A DNA stretch of 64,000 nt from Roseateles sp. YR242 (GCF_900109745.1 NZ_FOAV01000002.1:597729-661728), one strand, 5' to 3'. Positions 53,174 through 63,657 are shown, numbered from the stretch's first letter. Notes: generated by a model from the sequence alone, not told the origin. A program made the numbers and translations.

Positions 53174-54547
53174 ATGCCGCTGAACATTGTTGTCATGGCC
53201 GCGGGCAAGGGCACCCGCATGAAGTCGTCGCTGCCCAAGGTGCTGCACAAGCTGGCGGGCCGCTCGCTGCTGCAGCACGTGCTGTCGCGCACGGCTGCGC
53301 TGCAGGCGCAGGCACGCATCGTCATCACCGGCCATGGGGCGGACCAGGTCGAAGCCGCCGTGGCCGGCGCAGGCATCCGCTTCGTGCGCCAGGAGCCGCA
53401 ACTCGGCACCGGCCACGCCATCCAGCAGACCGTACCGGCCCTGGAAGACGGCGGCAGCACCCTCATCCTGAGCGGTGACACCCCACTGATCAGCACCCCC
53501 ACCACCCAGGCGCTGGTGGAAGCCAGTCACGGCGCCCGGCTGGTCCTGCTGACCATCGAATATGCGGACCCGACGGGCTACGGCCGCATCGTGCGGGACG
53601 GCGAGGCGGTCAAGGCCATCGTGGAACACAAGGACGCCACCCCCGAACAGCGGCAGATCCGCGAGTGCTACACCGGCATCATGGCCGCCCCCACGGAGGC
53701 GCTCAAACGCTGGGTCGGTCAGCTCAGCAATCAGAACGCACAAGGCGAGTACTACCTGACTGACATCGTCGCCATGGCGGTGGCGGAAGGCGTGCCGGTC
53801 GTGGCGGTGAAGACCACCGACGAAACCGAGGTCCTGGGTGTCAATAGCCCCTCGCAACTCGCCCACCTGGAGCGGCGGTTCCAGCGCCAGCAGGCCGAAG
53901 CCCTGATGGACGCCGGGGTCCGCCTGGCTGATCCGGCGCGTTTTGACCTGCGTGGTGAACTGCAATGCGGCCGGGATGTGGACATCGACGTCAACTGCGT
54001 GTTCGAAGGCAAGGTCAGTCTGGGTGACGGCGTACGCATCGGCGCCAACTGCGTCATCCGCAACGCAACCATTGCCGCCGGTGCCCGCATCCATGAATTC
54101 ACCCATATCGATGGCGAGGCCGCTGGCGTGAGTGTGGGTGAAGGCGCCCTCATCGGCCCGTTTGCCCGCCTGCGGCCCGGCGCCCAACTGGGTGCCGAGG
54201 TGCACATCGGTAACTTCGTCGAGGTGAAGAACGCCACGCTGGCGCGGGGTGCCAAGGCCAACCACCTGGCCTACCTGGGCGACGCCACAGTTGGAGAGCG
54301 CGTCAATTACGGCGCGGGTTCGATTACCGCAAACTATGACGGCGCCAACAAGCACCGCACCACCATCGGCGCGGATGTGCACGTGGGCTCGAATTGCGTG
54401 CTGGTTGCGCCCGTCACCTTGGGGGACGGCGCCACCATCGGCGGCGGGTCCACCATCACCAAGGACGTGGCCCCGGGCCAACTCGCCGTGGCGCGAGGCC
54501 GACAAACCGTGATATCCGAATGGGTTAGGCCTGTCAAAAAGAAGTGA
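53174..54547 (+). CDS. glmU: Bifunctional GlmU (UDP-GlcNAc pyrophosphorylase / GlcN-1-P acetyltransferase)
   Basis: 457 residues, normal length. The N-terminal uridyltransferase starts IVVMAAGKGTRMKSSLPKVL; the C-terminal left-handed beta-helix has repeated hexapeptides (GDGVRIGANCVIRNATIAAG) and the acetyltransferase stretch AYLGDATVGERVNYGAGSIT. It makes UDP-GlcNAc for peptidoglycan and lipopolysaccharide. The alternative starts further in would delete the nucleotide-binding loop, so ATG 53174 is used although it directly follows a T-run. Confidence 0.97.
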   Translation: MPLNIVVMAAGKGTRMKSSLPKVLHKLAGRSLLQHVLSRTAALQAQARIVITGHGADQVEAAVAGAGIRFVRQEPQLGTGHAIQQTVPALEDGGSTLILSGDTPLISTPTTQALVEASHGARLVLLTIEYADPTGYGRIVRDGEAVKAIVEHKDATPEQRQIRECYTGIMAAPTEALKRWVGQLSNQNAQGEYYLTDIVAMAVAEGVPVVAVKTTDETEVLGVNSPSQLAHLERRFQRQQAEALMDAGVRLADPARFDLRGELQCGRDVDIDVNCVFEGKVSLGDGVRIGANCVIRNATIAAGARIHEFTHIDGEAAGVSVGEGALIGPFARLRPGAQLGAEVHIGNFVEVKNATLARGAKANHLAYLGDATVGERVNYGAGSITANYDGANKHRTTIGADVHVGSNCVLVAPVTLGDGATIGGGSTITKDVAPGQLAVARGRQTVISEWVRPVKKK

Positions 54548-54743
54548 GGGGTCCACAATGCCCTTAAGCTGGCTTTGCGTTGTGGCGGTTTGTGGCATGC
54601 CTTGTGGAATGTCTCTGTGGCATCTCTATGTGACATGTTCATCAAACCGCCCGCCGCCAAGCGGCCAGCCCCCCGACCTGTGGGAGGCGCCTGGGGCGAA
54701 GGTTTCCTAGCATTCGCCCTGTTGTAGATCCACTGGAAGTTCC

Positions 54744-55238
54744 ATGGCGATCCGTACTGCTGAAACCACCCAACTGCCGCCTCTGCGGGACGACGACGTC
54801 GTTGCACCGTCTTCTGCGGCCTTGGACGGGCTCGTGAAGTCTCTGGATGCCGACACCCCGGAGGCCCAGGCCGCCCGGAGTGAAGCGCTGGAACAACTGG
54901 CCTTGTCGCACGCCATGTGTGATGACGCGGCCCAGGCCTGCTTCTACTTGTGCCGCAGCCTGGGTCTGGCGCGCCAGCAAGCCCCGACCGATGACGGCGG
55001 CCAAGGCGGTCCCGACCTGGATCTGCTGTTCCAGCTGCTGGGTGCTCTGGCGGACTTGCCTGCCGAGATCAGTGCCCTGCCGCTGCCCGAAGGTGAAGCC
55101 GACGGCCTGGGTGTGGCGGAACTCTGCCACCAGCTCAGCGCCGCGCGCGAACTGACCACCGCCGCCTGGAACGAGGCAGCCGAGGTCGATCAATCGGTGG
55201 CAGCCTGCCCTGCCGCGCCTGCACGCGCGCTGCACTGA
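54744..55238 (+). CDS. Hypothetical helical protein, 164 aa
   Basis: An acidic, Ala/Leu-rich protein without signal peptide or known domain. Helices such as ARSEALEQLALSHAMCDDAA and LLFQLLGALADLPAEISALP dominate, and four Cys residues are scattered. A promoter for it could lie in the 196-base gap after glmU; I see no clear one. Codon use matches the neighbours, so it is probably a real gene. Confidence 0.6.
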   Translation: MAIRTAETTQLPPLRDDDVVAPSSAALDGLVKSLDADTPEAQAARSEALEQLALSHAMCDDAAQACFYLCRSLGLARQQAPTDDGGQGGPDLDLLFQLLGALADLPAEISALPLPEGEADGLGVAELCHQLSAARELTTAAWNEAAEVDQSVAACPAAPARALH

Positions 55239-55279
55239 GCGCGGCGACTCCTAGGCGGTGATTGAACCCCGGCCACGGT

Positions 55280-56131
55280 TCAGTGGCTGCGCCCCATCTC
55301 CCGATGGCCGCGCTCGTGGCCCGCAATCAGCCGGCTCACCCTGGAAACGGATAAGCCCAGCTCACGCGCCAGGGCTGTCATGGATTGCCCGCCTTCGGTA
55401 TGGGCACGGTACAGCGCCTCCTCCCGGCTGCCACTGTTGCGAAGCCATTCCCGCAGCCCTCGCGGACGAGGCGCACGAGGCACCCGCTCACTGAGCCGCA
55501 CAGTGCGCTGCACAAACGCAGCGTCGCCGAGAAAGATCTGGTGGCGCAGTTGGCCCCAGATGTCGAGTTCCGGCTCGGACTCCACCATGCCGTAATAACG
55601 CTGGCCGGCCTTGCGGCGATCGGCAGCGTTCTGGGGCTGTTTGCCCAGCACGTGGCCCCACAAGCCTTCCACCTCCAGCCAGTCGGGCGAAGACGCCATG
55701 CCGGCATGAGCAAGGAAGCTGCTCCACGGCCAGTCCGCCGCATCGCCGACCAGGCCGGTCCGGACGCCCACCAGTTCGACATACCGACAAGCATCCAGCA
55801 GCAGATGCTCCCGGTCCACCAGGACGGCCTTGAAGCGGCCCTGGAAAACATGCCCGGTGCGGCCATGGCGGCGGTTGTAGGCCTGGGTATAGACGCCGTT
55901 GAGATGGCGCATCAGGCGCGAGAGGTTGGCCTGACGGGTGAAGATCAGCAATTCATAGTGGTTCTCGCCTTCACCGTAAGCAAGCACTTGCGCATCGAAG
56001 CGCTGAACCGCCTGATCCAGTAGTTCCAGCAGCAGGCTGCGATCTTCATCGTCCGCGAACACGGCCGCATCACCACGTGTTGCGACGTGATAGACGGCAC
56101 CTGGGAACTCGATGCGAAGCGGCCTGGCCAT
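55280..56131 (-). CDS. RAYT-type (REP-associated tyrosine) transposase with altered HUH motif
   Basis: A 283-residue Y1-transposase-like protein: MARPLRIEFPGAVYHVATRG at the start, GVYTQAYNRRHGRTGHVFQG with the expected catalytic Tyr, FKAVLVDREHLLLDACRYVE, and a C-terminal helix-turn-helix (MTALARELGLSVSRVSRLIA). The usual metal-binding NHxHLL is NHYELL here, so the second His is replaced by Glu. RAYTs move or maintain REP palindromes and occur singly. No terminal repeats flank it, as usual. ATG 56131 is at the conserved family start. Confidence 0.85.
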   Translation of the reverse strand: MARPLRIEFPGAVYHVATRGDAAVFADDEDRSLLLELLDQAVQRFDAQVLAYGEGENHYELLIFTRQANLSRLMRHLNGVYTQAYNRRHGRTGHVFQGRFKAVLVDREHLLLDACRYVELVGVRTGLVGDAADWPWSSFLAHAGMASSPDWLEVEGLWGHVLGKQPQNAADRRKAGQRYYGMVESEPELDIWGQLRHQIFLGDAAFVQRTVRLSERVPRAPRPRGLREWLRNSGSREEALYRAHTEGGQSMTALARELGLSVSRVSRLIAGHERGHREMGRSH

Positions 56132-56154
56132 GCCCCAAATTAGGCGAGCCAACC

Positions 56155-56196
56155 CCAAAAAACAAGACGCCCCCACCGTCAAGCAGGGGGGGCGTC
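56155..56196 (-). terminator. Intrinsic terminator of the thioredoxin-like gene
   Basis: On the minus strand GACGCCCCC pairs with GGGGGCGTC and is followed by a T-rich tail (TTGTTTTTT), about 80 bases after the stop at 56278. Confidence 0.8.
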
Positions 56197-56277
56197 GAAT
56201 GCCGCAAGACGTGGCACTCATGTCTTCGGCTGGCCGGGGTCAGGCTTCAACCTGGCCGGGCTCGCCGCCGGTGGGGC

Positions 56278-56757
56278 TCAGCTCTTGCCGAGCTTGGCCA
56301 GCACCTGGAGGACGGCGTCCTCACCCATGTTGCGGGCGTCGGCCAGTTCACCACCCAGTGTCGCGCCCAAGACCTGACCCTCGGGGCTCAGGACGGCAAC
56401 TGTCGGGATGCCCTTCTTCAGGGTGACACCCATCTGGTTGGCCACATCGACATTACGGTCGAAACGACCGACATTGACCTTCACGGTGACAAATCGCTTG
56501 CCCACTTCGTGCGACAACGAACCCTGGCCAAAACCACGGTCCAGCGCCAGGCAGTCCTTGCACCAGTTGGCGCCGTACACCACCAGCACCTGCTTGCCCT
56601 CCGAGGCCGCCTTGGCGATGGCCTGGTTGATGTCCGCCCGGGCATCCGACTGCTCGTTGTATGGGCCGGCCGGCGAAGCCTCGGCCGCGTAGGCCGCGGG
56701 CATTGCCGCCAGGGCCAGGGCGGCTGCCATCAGAAGGGTGGTGGTGCGTCGTTTCAT
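56278..56757 (-). CDS. Periplasmic thioredoxin-fold protein
   Basis: 159 residues with signal peptide (to AYA near residue 24) and a thioredoxin fold with active site [19 protein letters not shown] and the cis-Pro in [14 protein letters not shown]. Related to DUF899/thioredoxin_7-type proteins. The CKDC motif suggests a reductase or sulfenic-acid repair protein rather than DsbA. Monocistronic, with its own terminator. Confidence 0.85.
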   Translation of the reverse strand: MKRRTTTLLMAAALALAAMPAAYAAEASPAGPYNEQSDARADINQAIAKAASEGKQVLVVYGANWCKDCLALDRGFGQGSLSHEVGKRFVTVKVNVGRFDRNVDVANQMGVTLKKGIPTVAVLSPEGQVLGATLGGELADARNMGEDAVLQVLAKLGKS

Positions 56758-56891
56758 GCTGCAAGTGTGCCATTGCCAACAAGGCCGTGCACGGCGCCAG
56801 GCCGCATCGGGAATACCGATGGGCGCATGCGGTACAAACGCGTCTTCACAAACTGCAACCCTCCGACGGCCTACCGCCGTTTACCACCACC

Positions 56892-57800
<909 letters not shown>

Positions 57801-57898
57801 GGCGACGCCGTGGCGGCTAAGGGCGCTCGGCCGCCGCGACCCGCCGCCAGGACTGGTAAGGTGCACCCTGGAGCGGCGGCATCGCGGAGAATCACGGC

Positions 57899-58129
57899 AT
57901 GAAGACGCATCAGATCGAGATTCAGAAGTTCAAGGCCGCTTCCAATTCATCCACCCACGGGACCATGAGTTTCAAGGTGGATGCCTTGGTGACGGCCCGC
58001 CAGCCGGTGGAGGGCATTGAGCCGTCCAGCCTGATCACCATGACCGAAGCCAATGCCCGTGTGCTGATGGCGTTGCTCAAGACACAGCTGGCCGAGTTCG
58101 ACAGCCGCAAGGCGAAAAGCCGGCGCTGA
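57899..58129 (+). CDS. Small conserved-type hypothetical protein, 76 aa
   Basis: MKTHQIEIQKFKAASNSSTH and a C-terminal helix (ARVLMALLKTQLAEFDSRKA), basic at the end. There is no membrane segment. I recall no domain for it. Size, codon use and spacing to its neighbours support a gene. Confidence 0.6.
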   Translation: MKTHQIEIQKFKAASNSSTHGTMSFKVDALVTARQPVEGIEPSSLITMTEANARVLMALLKTQLAEFDSRKAKSRR

Positions 58130-58171
58130 CATCGTGCGGAGGCCCCGGCGCGACCCTCAGATGGCCCCCAG

Positions 58172-58200
58172 CCAGACCAGACCCCAGACCAGACCCCAGA
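58172..58200 (+). repeat. Short tandem repeat
   Basis: CAGACCAGACCC occurs twice in tandem and then starts a third time; non-coding. Confidence 0.7.
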
Positions 58201-58205
58201 CGCCC

Positions 58206-58227
58206 GCCCTGCCGCCGTTGGCAGGGC
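58206..58227 (+). terminator. Hairpin before the UPF0149 gene
   Basis: GCCCTGCC, 6-base loop, GGCAGGGC, then CCCTTTG. Probably ends the transcript of the 76-residue gene. Confidence 0.5.
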
Positions 58228-58257
58228 CCCTTTGATTGCTGAAAGATCCGGAACACC

Positions 58258-58869
58258 ATGGAACTCCCGCAGTACCAGCCTGACAAGGCCGATTACCTGC
58301 CCCTCACCGACGACGAGCTGCAAGACCTCGACGATTGGTTGTCCGAACTGCCGACCGACGCCGCGATGAACATCGAGGCGCTGGACGGTTACCTGAGCGC
58401 CCTGCAGCTCAGCCCGGTGTCGCTCAGCGACAAGGCCGGTGCCGACTGGATGGCGCCCGTGTGGGGCGGGGGCGACCCGTTCACCAGCGGCAAGCAACGC
58501 AAGCGCATCTCGCTGCTGTTGCTGCGCCACGTGCACAGCCTGTCGGTGCAGTGGACCTCCAAGCAGGCGGAATGGGAACCCATCTTCAGCATCGCTGAAG
58601 AAGGTGAACAGCAACTGGTGGATGCTGAAGACTGGTGCACCGGCTTCATGATCGGTGTGGATCAGGACGGCGAAGCCTGGGGCCCGTTGTTCGAGCACAC
58701 CAAGACGGCCGCTGCGTTGGCCCCCATCGCCCTGCTGGGTGGTGACGAGGCCCAGCTCTCTGCCGAGGACGAGGAAAAGCTCGCCGACCTGCACTGGCGC
58801 GATGCCCTGAGCCGCGAAGTGCCGGAAGGCGTGCTGACGCTCTGGACGCTGCGCCAGGCAGCGGACTGA
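58258..58869 (+). CDS. UPF0149 (YgfB/YecA-like) family protein
   Basis: A 203-residue cytoplasmic helical protein with the family pattern LDDWLSELPTDAAMNIEALD followed by GYLSAL, the central WEPIFSIAE and EDWCTGFMIGVDQDGEAWGP. It lacks the C-terminal SEC-C zinc motif found in many YecA proteins. Function unknown. Confidence 0.88.
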   Translation: MELPQYQPDKADYLPLTDDELQDLDDWLSELPTDAAMNIEALDGYLSALQLSPVSLSDKAGADWMAPVWGGGDPFTSGKQRKRISLLLLRHVHSLSVQWTSKQAEWEPIFSIAEEGEQQLVDAEDWCTGFMIGVDQDGEAWGPLFEHTKTAAALAPIALLGGDEAQLSAEDEEKLADLHWRDALSREVPEGVLTLWTLRQAAD

Positions 58870-58873
58870 GGTT

Positions 58874-59485
58874 TCAGGCCGCCATGGCCACACTGGTGTA
58901 GAAGGCGGCGGGCTCCCGCACTTCGTAACCGGACGGGTTGTCCGGCGTGAAAGGCGGCATGTCGGTGGGCGTGCCGCGCTCCAGCGCCCGTTCGATCACC
59001 CCCAACATGCCCATCGCTTCGCGCAGGTTGTCCCGCACGGCGGCGGAGACGACCAGCGCCTCGTCATCGTCTGGCAATGGGTTTTCGTCGACATGGTCCC
59101 GCTCCAGGCGGGCCACCAGCTCAACCGATGCAGCGGCCTGCTGCATGCGCTCACGCAAGGTTTCCAACGCCACACGGACAGTGATGTCCCGTCGTGGCGC
59201 GAGCCATTCCGCATTGCCCGGCATGAAGCGACTGCGGCTGGGGTACATGCGGGACCAATAGAGAAAGCCTTCAAACTCGACCTCGTTCATGTCGCGCAGC
59301 GGACGGCTGTCCAGCAGCGCACCGACGGAGGCTTGGGAGTCACCGCTGAAGCACTGGCTGTTGGCGCTGTCTTGCGACGACCGGGGCGAGTCTGCGGTGT
59401 CGAACGAGGGAGCGGACGGGTGGGGAGACGGGTGAGCGGACGAGGGGGAGGATGGGTGCGAGGTGAAGGGAAAGGTGTGCGTCAT
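58874..59485 (-). CDS. Hypothetical protein with Ser/Pro/His-rich N-terminus, 203 aa
   Basis: The first ~50 residues are a low-complexity Ser/Pro/His stretch (HPSSPSSAHPSPHPSAPSF). The rest is a soluble mixed domain with FEGFLYWSRMYPSRSRFMPG and LREAMGMLGVIERALERGTP. No domain recognised. CGGAG before the ATG at 59485 decides the start over the in-frame ATGs at 59527 and 59548. The N-terminus looks like a type III export signal, but no hrp box precedes it, so I do not call it an effector. Confidence 0.55.
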   Translation of the reverse strand: MTHTFPFTSHPSSPSSAHPSPHPSAPSFDTADSPRSSQDSANSQCFSGDSQASVGALLDSRPLRDMNEVEFEGFLYWSRMYPSRSRFMPGNAEWLAPRRDITVRVALETLRERMQQAAASVELVARLERDHVDENPLPDDDEALVVSAAVRDNLREAMGMLGVIERALERGTPTDMPPFTPDNPSGYEVREPAAFYTSVAMAA

Positions 59486-59709
59486 GAGGGAACTCCGGTT
59501 CAGGCCATCGAAGCTGGAATGGCTCATGATCCATGGAGTTCGGCCCACACTTCTTGAAGAAGATCAAAGCCAAAGCTCATGGGCAGAACGCCAGGCCTCA
59601 GGCCTGGCGGATGTGTGTAGACACGCTGCGTGAAACGCGTTAGCGGACCACAAGTTTGAGTCGTGTCCCGCCGGCCGATACCGGCCGACGGATGACAACG
59701 ATGCAGCGA

Positions 59710-62385
59710 TCAGCGCTGGGCGGCGCCCAGATGCTGCAGCCAGAACGCCTCGTACTTGCGATGCTGTCCCACCGGCTTCACGGCGCCACCCAGGGCGTGG
59801 ACACCGTCCGGATCCAGGAACAGTTCCACCAGGCCTTCCTTGCCGGACTCCAGCAGGGCGCGATAGACATTCACCGTGTCCTGATAAAGCACGTTGGGGT
59901 CTTGCATGCCGTGCACCAGCAGCAGCGGCCGCTTGAGCTGGCGGGCCAGCGGCAGCAGCGAGTACTTGCGCAACACGGGCTTGGTCCGGTCCACCTTGCC
60001 GATGGTGCGGCCGCTGTACCACGAGTTGTAGTTCTCCCATTCCGTCGGCCCGGCACCAGCAATGCCGGCCGCGAACAGGTCAGGCTTCGTGTACATCGTG
60101 TACTGGGTCTGGAACCCACCGAAGCTCCAGCCGTTCAGGCCGACACGGGTGCCATCCACGCCCAGGTTGGTCTTCATGTAGGCCACGAGGTCTTCCAGGT
60201 CTTCCGCCTGCGGCTGACCCGGCTGTTGCCAGTTGGCATCCGCGAAGCGCTCGCCGTAGTTGGAATGGCCACGCGGGTCCACCGTCACCGTGACATAGCC
60301 GTACTTGGCGGCCATGTACATCGCAAACAGATAGCCGGTGTTCTGGAAGCTGTCGGTTTCCACCAGATGGCGGTCATTCAGCGGGCCGCCATAGACGTAC
60401 ACGATGCCGGCGCGCTGGTCACTGCGCTGCCAGCCCTGCGGCTTGAACACGTAGGCGGGGATGCTGTCGCCCTGGCGGTTCTTGAAGCTGACGCGCTCCG
60501 GCTGCATGACGTTCACCTGGGCCCAGGCCGGATCGTGGCTGCTGGTCAGCACACGACCGGGCTCTGCACCTGCGGCAGCGGGCTGGCCCTTGATCAGCTT
60601 GAGCTCGGGCAAATGCGCCCAGTCGCCGGCGACGGCGGCCAGCCACTCGCCGTTGCGCGCCACGGTGGCGTTGCGGTGGTATTGCGGGGCCTGGCCCAGG
60701 GCGGTCATGCGGCCGTCCTTGAGGTCCACGCGCCAAAGGTTCATGGCGGCGTAGTCGTCCTTGTTGGCCACCACGAACATGGTCTTGGCGTCAGGCGTGA
60801 AGCCGAGCACCTGGTAGGCCTCGAAGTCACCGCTCACCAGCGGACGCACGGTCCGGTCCGTCCCCTGCAGGCTGAGGGCATAGGGCTGGCGCCAGCCCTT
60901 GTCGGCCAGCAGCACCACCAGGTCGCGTCCATCGGGCGTGAACTGCGGGGTCATCACGTTGACCAGTTCGTGGTGGATGGGGGCACGGCGCTCCAGTGCC
61001 ACCACCGGCTTGTTGCCGGGCTGACCCAGGTAGACGCGGTACAGGCTCTTCTCACGCTCAAAGGTCGCGAACGCGTAATTGGCGCCATCGCGCGACCACA
61101 CCACGGGCGAGATTTCAAACCACACATCGCCGCCCGGATGGGTGAACACCGGTTCCGGCTGGCGGGCAGGCACCTCACCGGCGGCCGGCACCGGGCGGAT
61201 GTAGATGGCCATGGCGGGCAGGCCGCGCTTGTCATCCGAGACTTCGCGATCCACCTTCTTCGCGGTGGCGAAGCGCTCGCTGTAGCTCATGATTTCCACC
61301 TGGCGACCCGGCTTGGGCGCCGGCTTGCCGTCCGCCGTGGTCAGCGGGGCCTCAGCCACCAGCGCCATCCAGCGGCCGTTCTCGCTCAGGGTGGTCTGGG
61401 CAATCTTGAACTTGCGGTCCTCGTCGTCGGGATTGAAGAGCTCGCGGTTGATCACCTCAACGCCGGCATTGGCCAGCTGCACCCGCAGCACCCGGGTCTC
61501 ATCCTGAACGATCAGGGCGCGGTCATCGGGGGTGTAGGCCACCGGCTTGAGCGCGCGGCCGGTCGCCAGCAGCAGCTGGGCGCGATCGCTGCCGGCCTTC
61601 CAGCGCAGCAATTGACCGCGATAGCTGAAGACCAGTTCATCGGCCTTGCTGGCCCAGACGAACTGCGAAACGCCGGGATAAAGATCCTCGGGCTTGAGTT
61701 TGTCCTTGGCCTGCTTTTTCTTCAGCTCGTCACGGAGCTCCCAGAGCTCCATGTCCTTCGGGTCCTTGGCGGGCTTGCGGGCTTCCGCCGAGGCCGCGGC
61801 CCCGGACGCCCCGGACGCAGGTGCGGAAGCGGCGGCCGGCGTCTCGCCCCAGGCCGCCTTCTCGGCGGCCTTGCGGGCGTCGTCACGGGCCTTGCGCTGG
61901 GCCAATTCCACCTTCAGCGCTTCCAGCGCCTTGCGCTCCCATTGATCCAGATCGACGGTCTCGCCACGCAGATAGGCAGCCTGGGCTTCTTCCTTCGCCT
62001 GGCGCTCCGCCAGCTCGTCCCGCTTTTGCTGCAGCTTGAGGGCGAATCGGTCCAGGTTTTCCGGGGTTTCGACGCTGGCCATGAGCGTGGGCGAGCTCAC
62101 CCGCACCGTCTTGCCGGTCTGGGTGTCATGCACGTACAGATCGGCGCCCGGTTCTCCGAACGGGTTCCACAGATACGCCAGATAGCGGCCGTCACTGCTG
62201 AACCGAGCCTCCTTGGCGGCCTCGCCCCGGTAGGACTCGGCCCGGAACAGTTGCTCCAGGGTCAGCGACGAGGTGGCAACGGCCACCGGCGTGGGTGCGG
62301 CCGCATGTGCGGCGGTGCCGTCCCCCAGGGCCAGCCCGGACGCCAGGGTCGCCAGTGCCAGGGTGCTCAGGATCCAATGTTTCAA
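59710..62385 (-). CDS. S9 family peptidase (prolyl-oligopeptidase type), exported
   Basis: 891 residues. Signal peptide (to AHA near 28), a beta-propeller of about 550 residues, then an alpha/beta-hydrolase domain with Ser in GWSFGGFQTQY, Asp in GMQDPNV and His in DGVHALGG: a complete triad. The propeller is interrupted at about 105-240 by a charged helical, Ala/Lys/Glu-rich insert (LKLQQKRDELAERQAKEEAQ). It is probably a periplasmic dipeptidyl/acyl-peptidase. A long open frame on the opposite strand is only its shadow. Confidence 0.9.
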   Translation of the reverse strand: MKHWILSTLALATLASGLALGDGTAAHAAAPTPVAVATSSLTLEQLFRAESYRGEAAKEARFSSDGRYLAYLWNPFGEPGADLYVHDTQTGKTVRVSSPTLMASVETPENLDRFALKLQQKRDELAERQAKEEAQAAYLRGETVDLDQWERKALEALKVELAQRKARDDARKAAEKAAWGETPAAASAPASGASGAAASAEARKPAKDPKDMELWELRDELKKKQAKDKLKPEDLYPGVSQFVWASKADELVFSYRGQLLRWKAGSDRAQLLLATGRALKPVAYTPDDRALIVQDETRVLRVQLANAGVEVINRELFNPDDEDRKFKIAQTTLSENGRWMALVAEAPLTTADGKPAPKPGRQVEIMSYSERFATAKKVDREVSDDKRGLPAMAIYIRPVPAAGEVPARQPEPVFTHPGGDVWFEISPVVWSRDGANYAFATFEREKSLYRVYLGQPGNKPVVALERRAPIHHELVNVMTPQFTPDGRDLVVLLADKGWRQPYALSLQGTDRTVRPLVSGDFEAYQVLGFTPDAKTMFVVANKDDYAAMNLWRVDLKDGRMTALGQAPQYHRNATVARNGEWLAAVAGDWAHLPELKLIKGQPAAAGAEPGRVLTSSHDPAWAQVNVMQPERVSFKNRQGDSIPAYVFKPQGWQRSDQRAGIVYVYGGPLNDRHLVETDSFQNTGYLFAMYMAAKYGYVTVTVDPRGHSNYGERFADANWQQPGQPQAEDLEDLVAYMKTNLGVDGTRVGLNGWSFGGFQTQYTMYTKPDLFAAGIAGAGPTEWENYNSWYSGRTIGKVDRTKPVLRKYSLLPLARQLKRPLLLVHGMQDPNVLYQDTVNVYRALLESGKEGLVELFLDPDGVHALGGAVKPVGQHRKYEAFWLQHLGAAQR

Positions 62386-62532
62386 AGTACCTCTCCAACC
62401 CCGCTCACCGGGGGACCGGCGATTCTAGGAACCCTGGCAACACCTGCTTACCGCGCCGCCGTGCACCGCGAACGGTGAGCGCGCGTTAGATACCCAGGCT
62501 TTCCCTAAGTCTGTTCGCGGAAGGAACTGACC

Positions 62533-63123
62533 ATGAAGACTCTGCTGATTGCTTCGACCCTGGCCTTGGCCGCCCTGACGGCGCCCGCTGCCCATGCTGG
62601 CGGTGTGGGGGTGTCCATCAGCGTAGGCCAACCCGGCTTTTACGGCCAGATCCACCTGGGGGGCAGTTACCCGCCGCCGTCGGTCATCTATAGCGAACCG
62701 GTGCTGGTGCAGCAGGTCTATGCCCCGCCGCCGCCCATCTACCTGCGCGTACCGCCGGATCACTATCAGCATTGGTCACGCCACTGCGGCTTTTACAGAG
62801 CCTGTGGTCGTCCGGTGTACTTCGTGCAGGAGGATTGGTATGCGCGCCGGTACGCGCCGGCTTACAGGACTGACTATGGGCCTGGGTATGGATACGGCCC
62901 TGGATATGGCCGTCCCCATGGGTATCCGGTGGTGGCACCGCCCCCGCCGCGCTGGGATGGGCGCGCGGGTTGGGATCGGCGCGATGGCGATCGCCGGGAC
63001 TGGGACCACCGGGGAGGCGACCGCCGGGACTGGGACGGCCGTGGCGATGGCCGGCGGAACTGGGATGACCGTCGGGGAGATGACCGGCGCGGGGATGATC
63101 AGCACCGTCATCGCGACCATTGA
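62533..63123 (+). CDS. Exported Gly/Tyr/Arg/Asp-rich protein
   Basis: 196 residues: signal peptide (cleavage AHA-GG), a short domain with GVGVSISVGQPGFYGQIHLG and HYQHWSRHCGFYRACGRPVY, then Tyr/Gly/Pro-rich and finally Arg-Asp-Trp-Gly repeats (DRRDWD, GDGRRNWDDR). Common in Burkholderiales as YXWGXW-like or hypothetical periplasmic proteins. GGAAGGA precedes the ATG. Function unknown. Confidence 0.75.
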   Translation: MKTLLIASTLALAALTAPAAHAGGVGVSISVGQPGFYGQIHLGGSYPPPSVIYSEPVLVQQVYAPPPPIYLRVPPDHYQHWSRHCGFYRACGRPVYFVQEDWYARRYAPAYRTDYGPGYGYGPGYGRPHGYPVVAPPPPRWDGRAGWDRRDGDRRDWDHRGGDRRDWDGRGDGRRNWDDRRGDDRRGDDQHRHRDH

Positions 63124-63199
63124 AGCGCGACATTGAGATGGGCTCGCGTATAGTCAGCGCATCCACGCGCCATTGCGGCGCGGCTACCTGCGCTGCCCC

Positions 63200-63511
63200 A
63201 TGCTCACCAAAGTCTTTGCCGCCCTGGGTCTTCTGATCTGCGTGCTGCTGGCCGTGGACATGGCGCTGCCCAGGCGCTACCAACTGGCCTGGCGCGGTTG
63301 GCTGCGCCGCGGCTTCGGGCCTGCGGCAGGTTCATTCGGGAGCCGCCTATCCGGCATGGGTCTGCGCTTCAACTCCCGCGAACGCCGCCGCGCCGCTCAT
63401 GACGCCGCACGAGACGCCATTGCCCGCGCCAAACAGCGCGCCGCGAAGTGGGACGGAAACGTCTACCACGGTGATGAATTCGAGCAGCGGCAGCGGCGCA
63501 AGCCGCACTGA
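63200..63511 (+). CDS. Small membrane-anchored hypothetical protein
   Basis: 103 residues with one N-terminal helix (VFAALGLLICVLLAVDMAL) and a strongly basic cytoplasmic-type remainder (RERRRAAHDAARDAIARAKQ). No family recognised. Confidence 0.6.
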   Translation: MLTKVFAALGLLICVLLAVDMALPRRYQLAWRGWLRRGFGPAAGSFGSRLSGMGLRFNSRERRRAAHDAARDAIARAKQRAAKWDGNVYHGDEFEQRQRRKPH

Positions 63512-63657
63512 TCTACTGATATGACAGTTGGCGCTCACGGCATCGCGCTAACCCGATAACTGTGGCTCGATCAGGACGTTTGTCGAAGGTGTGCACTGAC
63601 GGGTCGATGGGGGAAACCCTCCATTGAGCAGTGGCCACGGGCCCCCACCTGCCGGGG

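Noticed and set aside
58874..59485. Type III effector call for the Ser/Pro-rich protein
   Set aside because: Composition fits but there is no hrp box upstream and it lies in backbone DNA.
59656..62478. 940-codon open frame on the plus strand
   Set aside because: It is the antisense shadow of the S9 peptidase; it has no domain and its composition is that of reversed high-GC codons.
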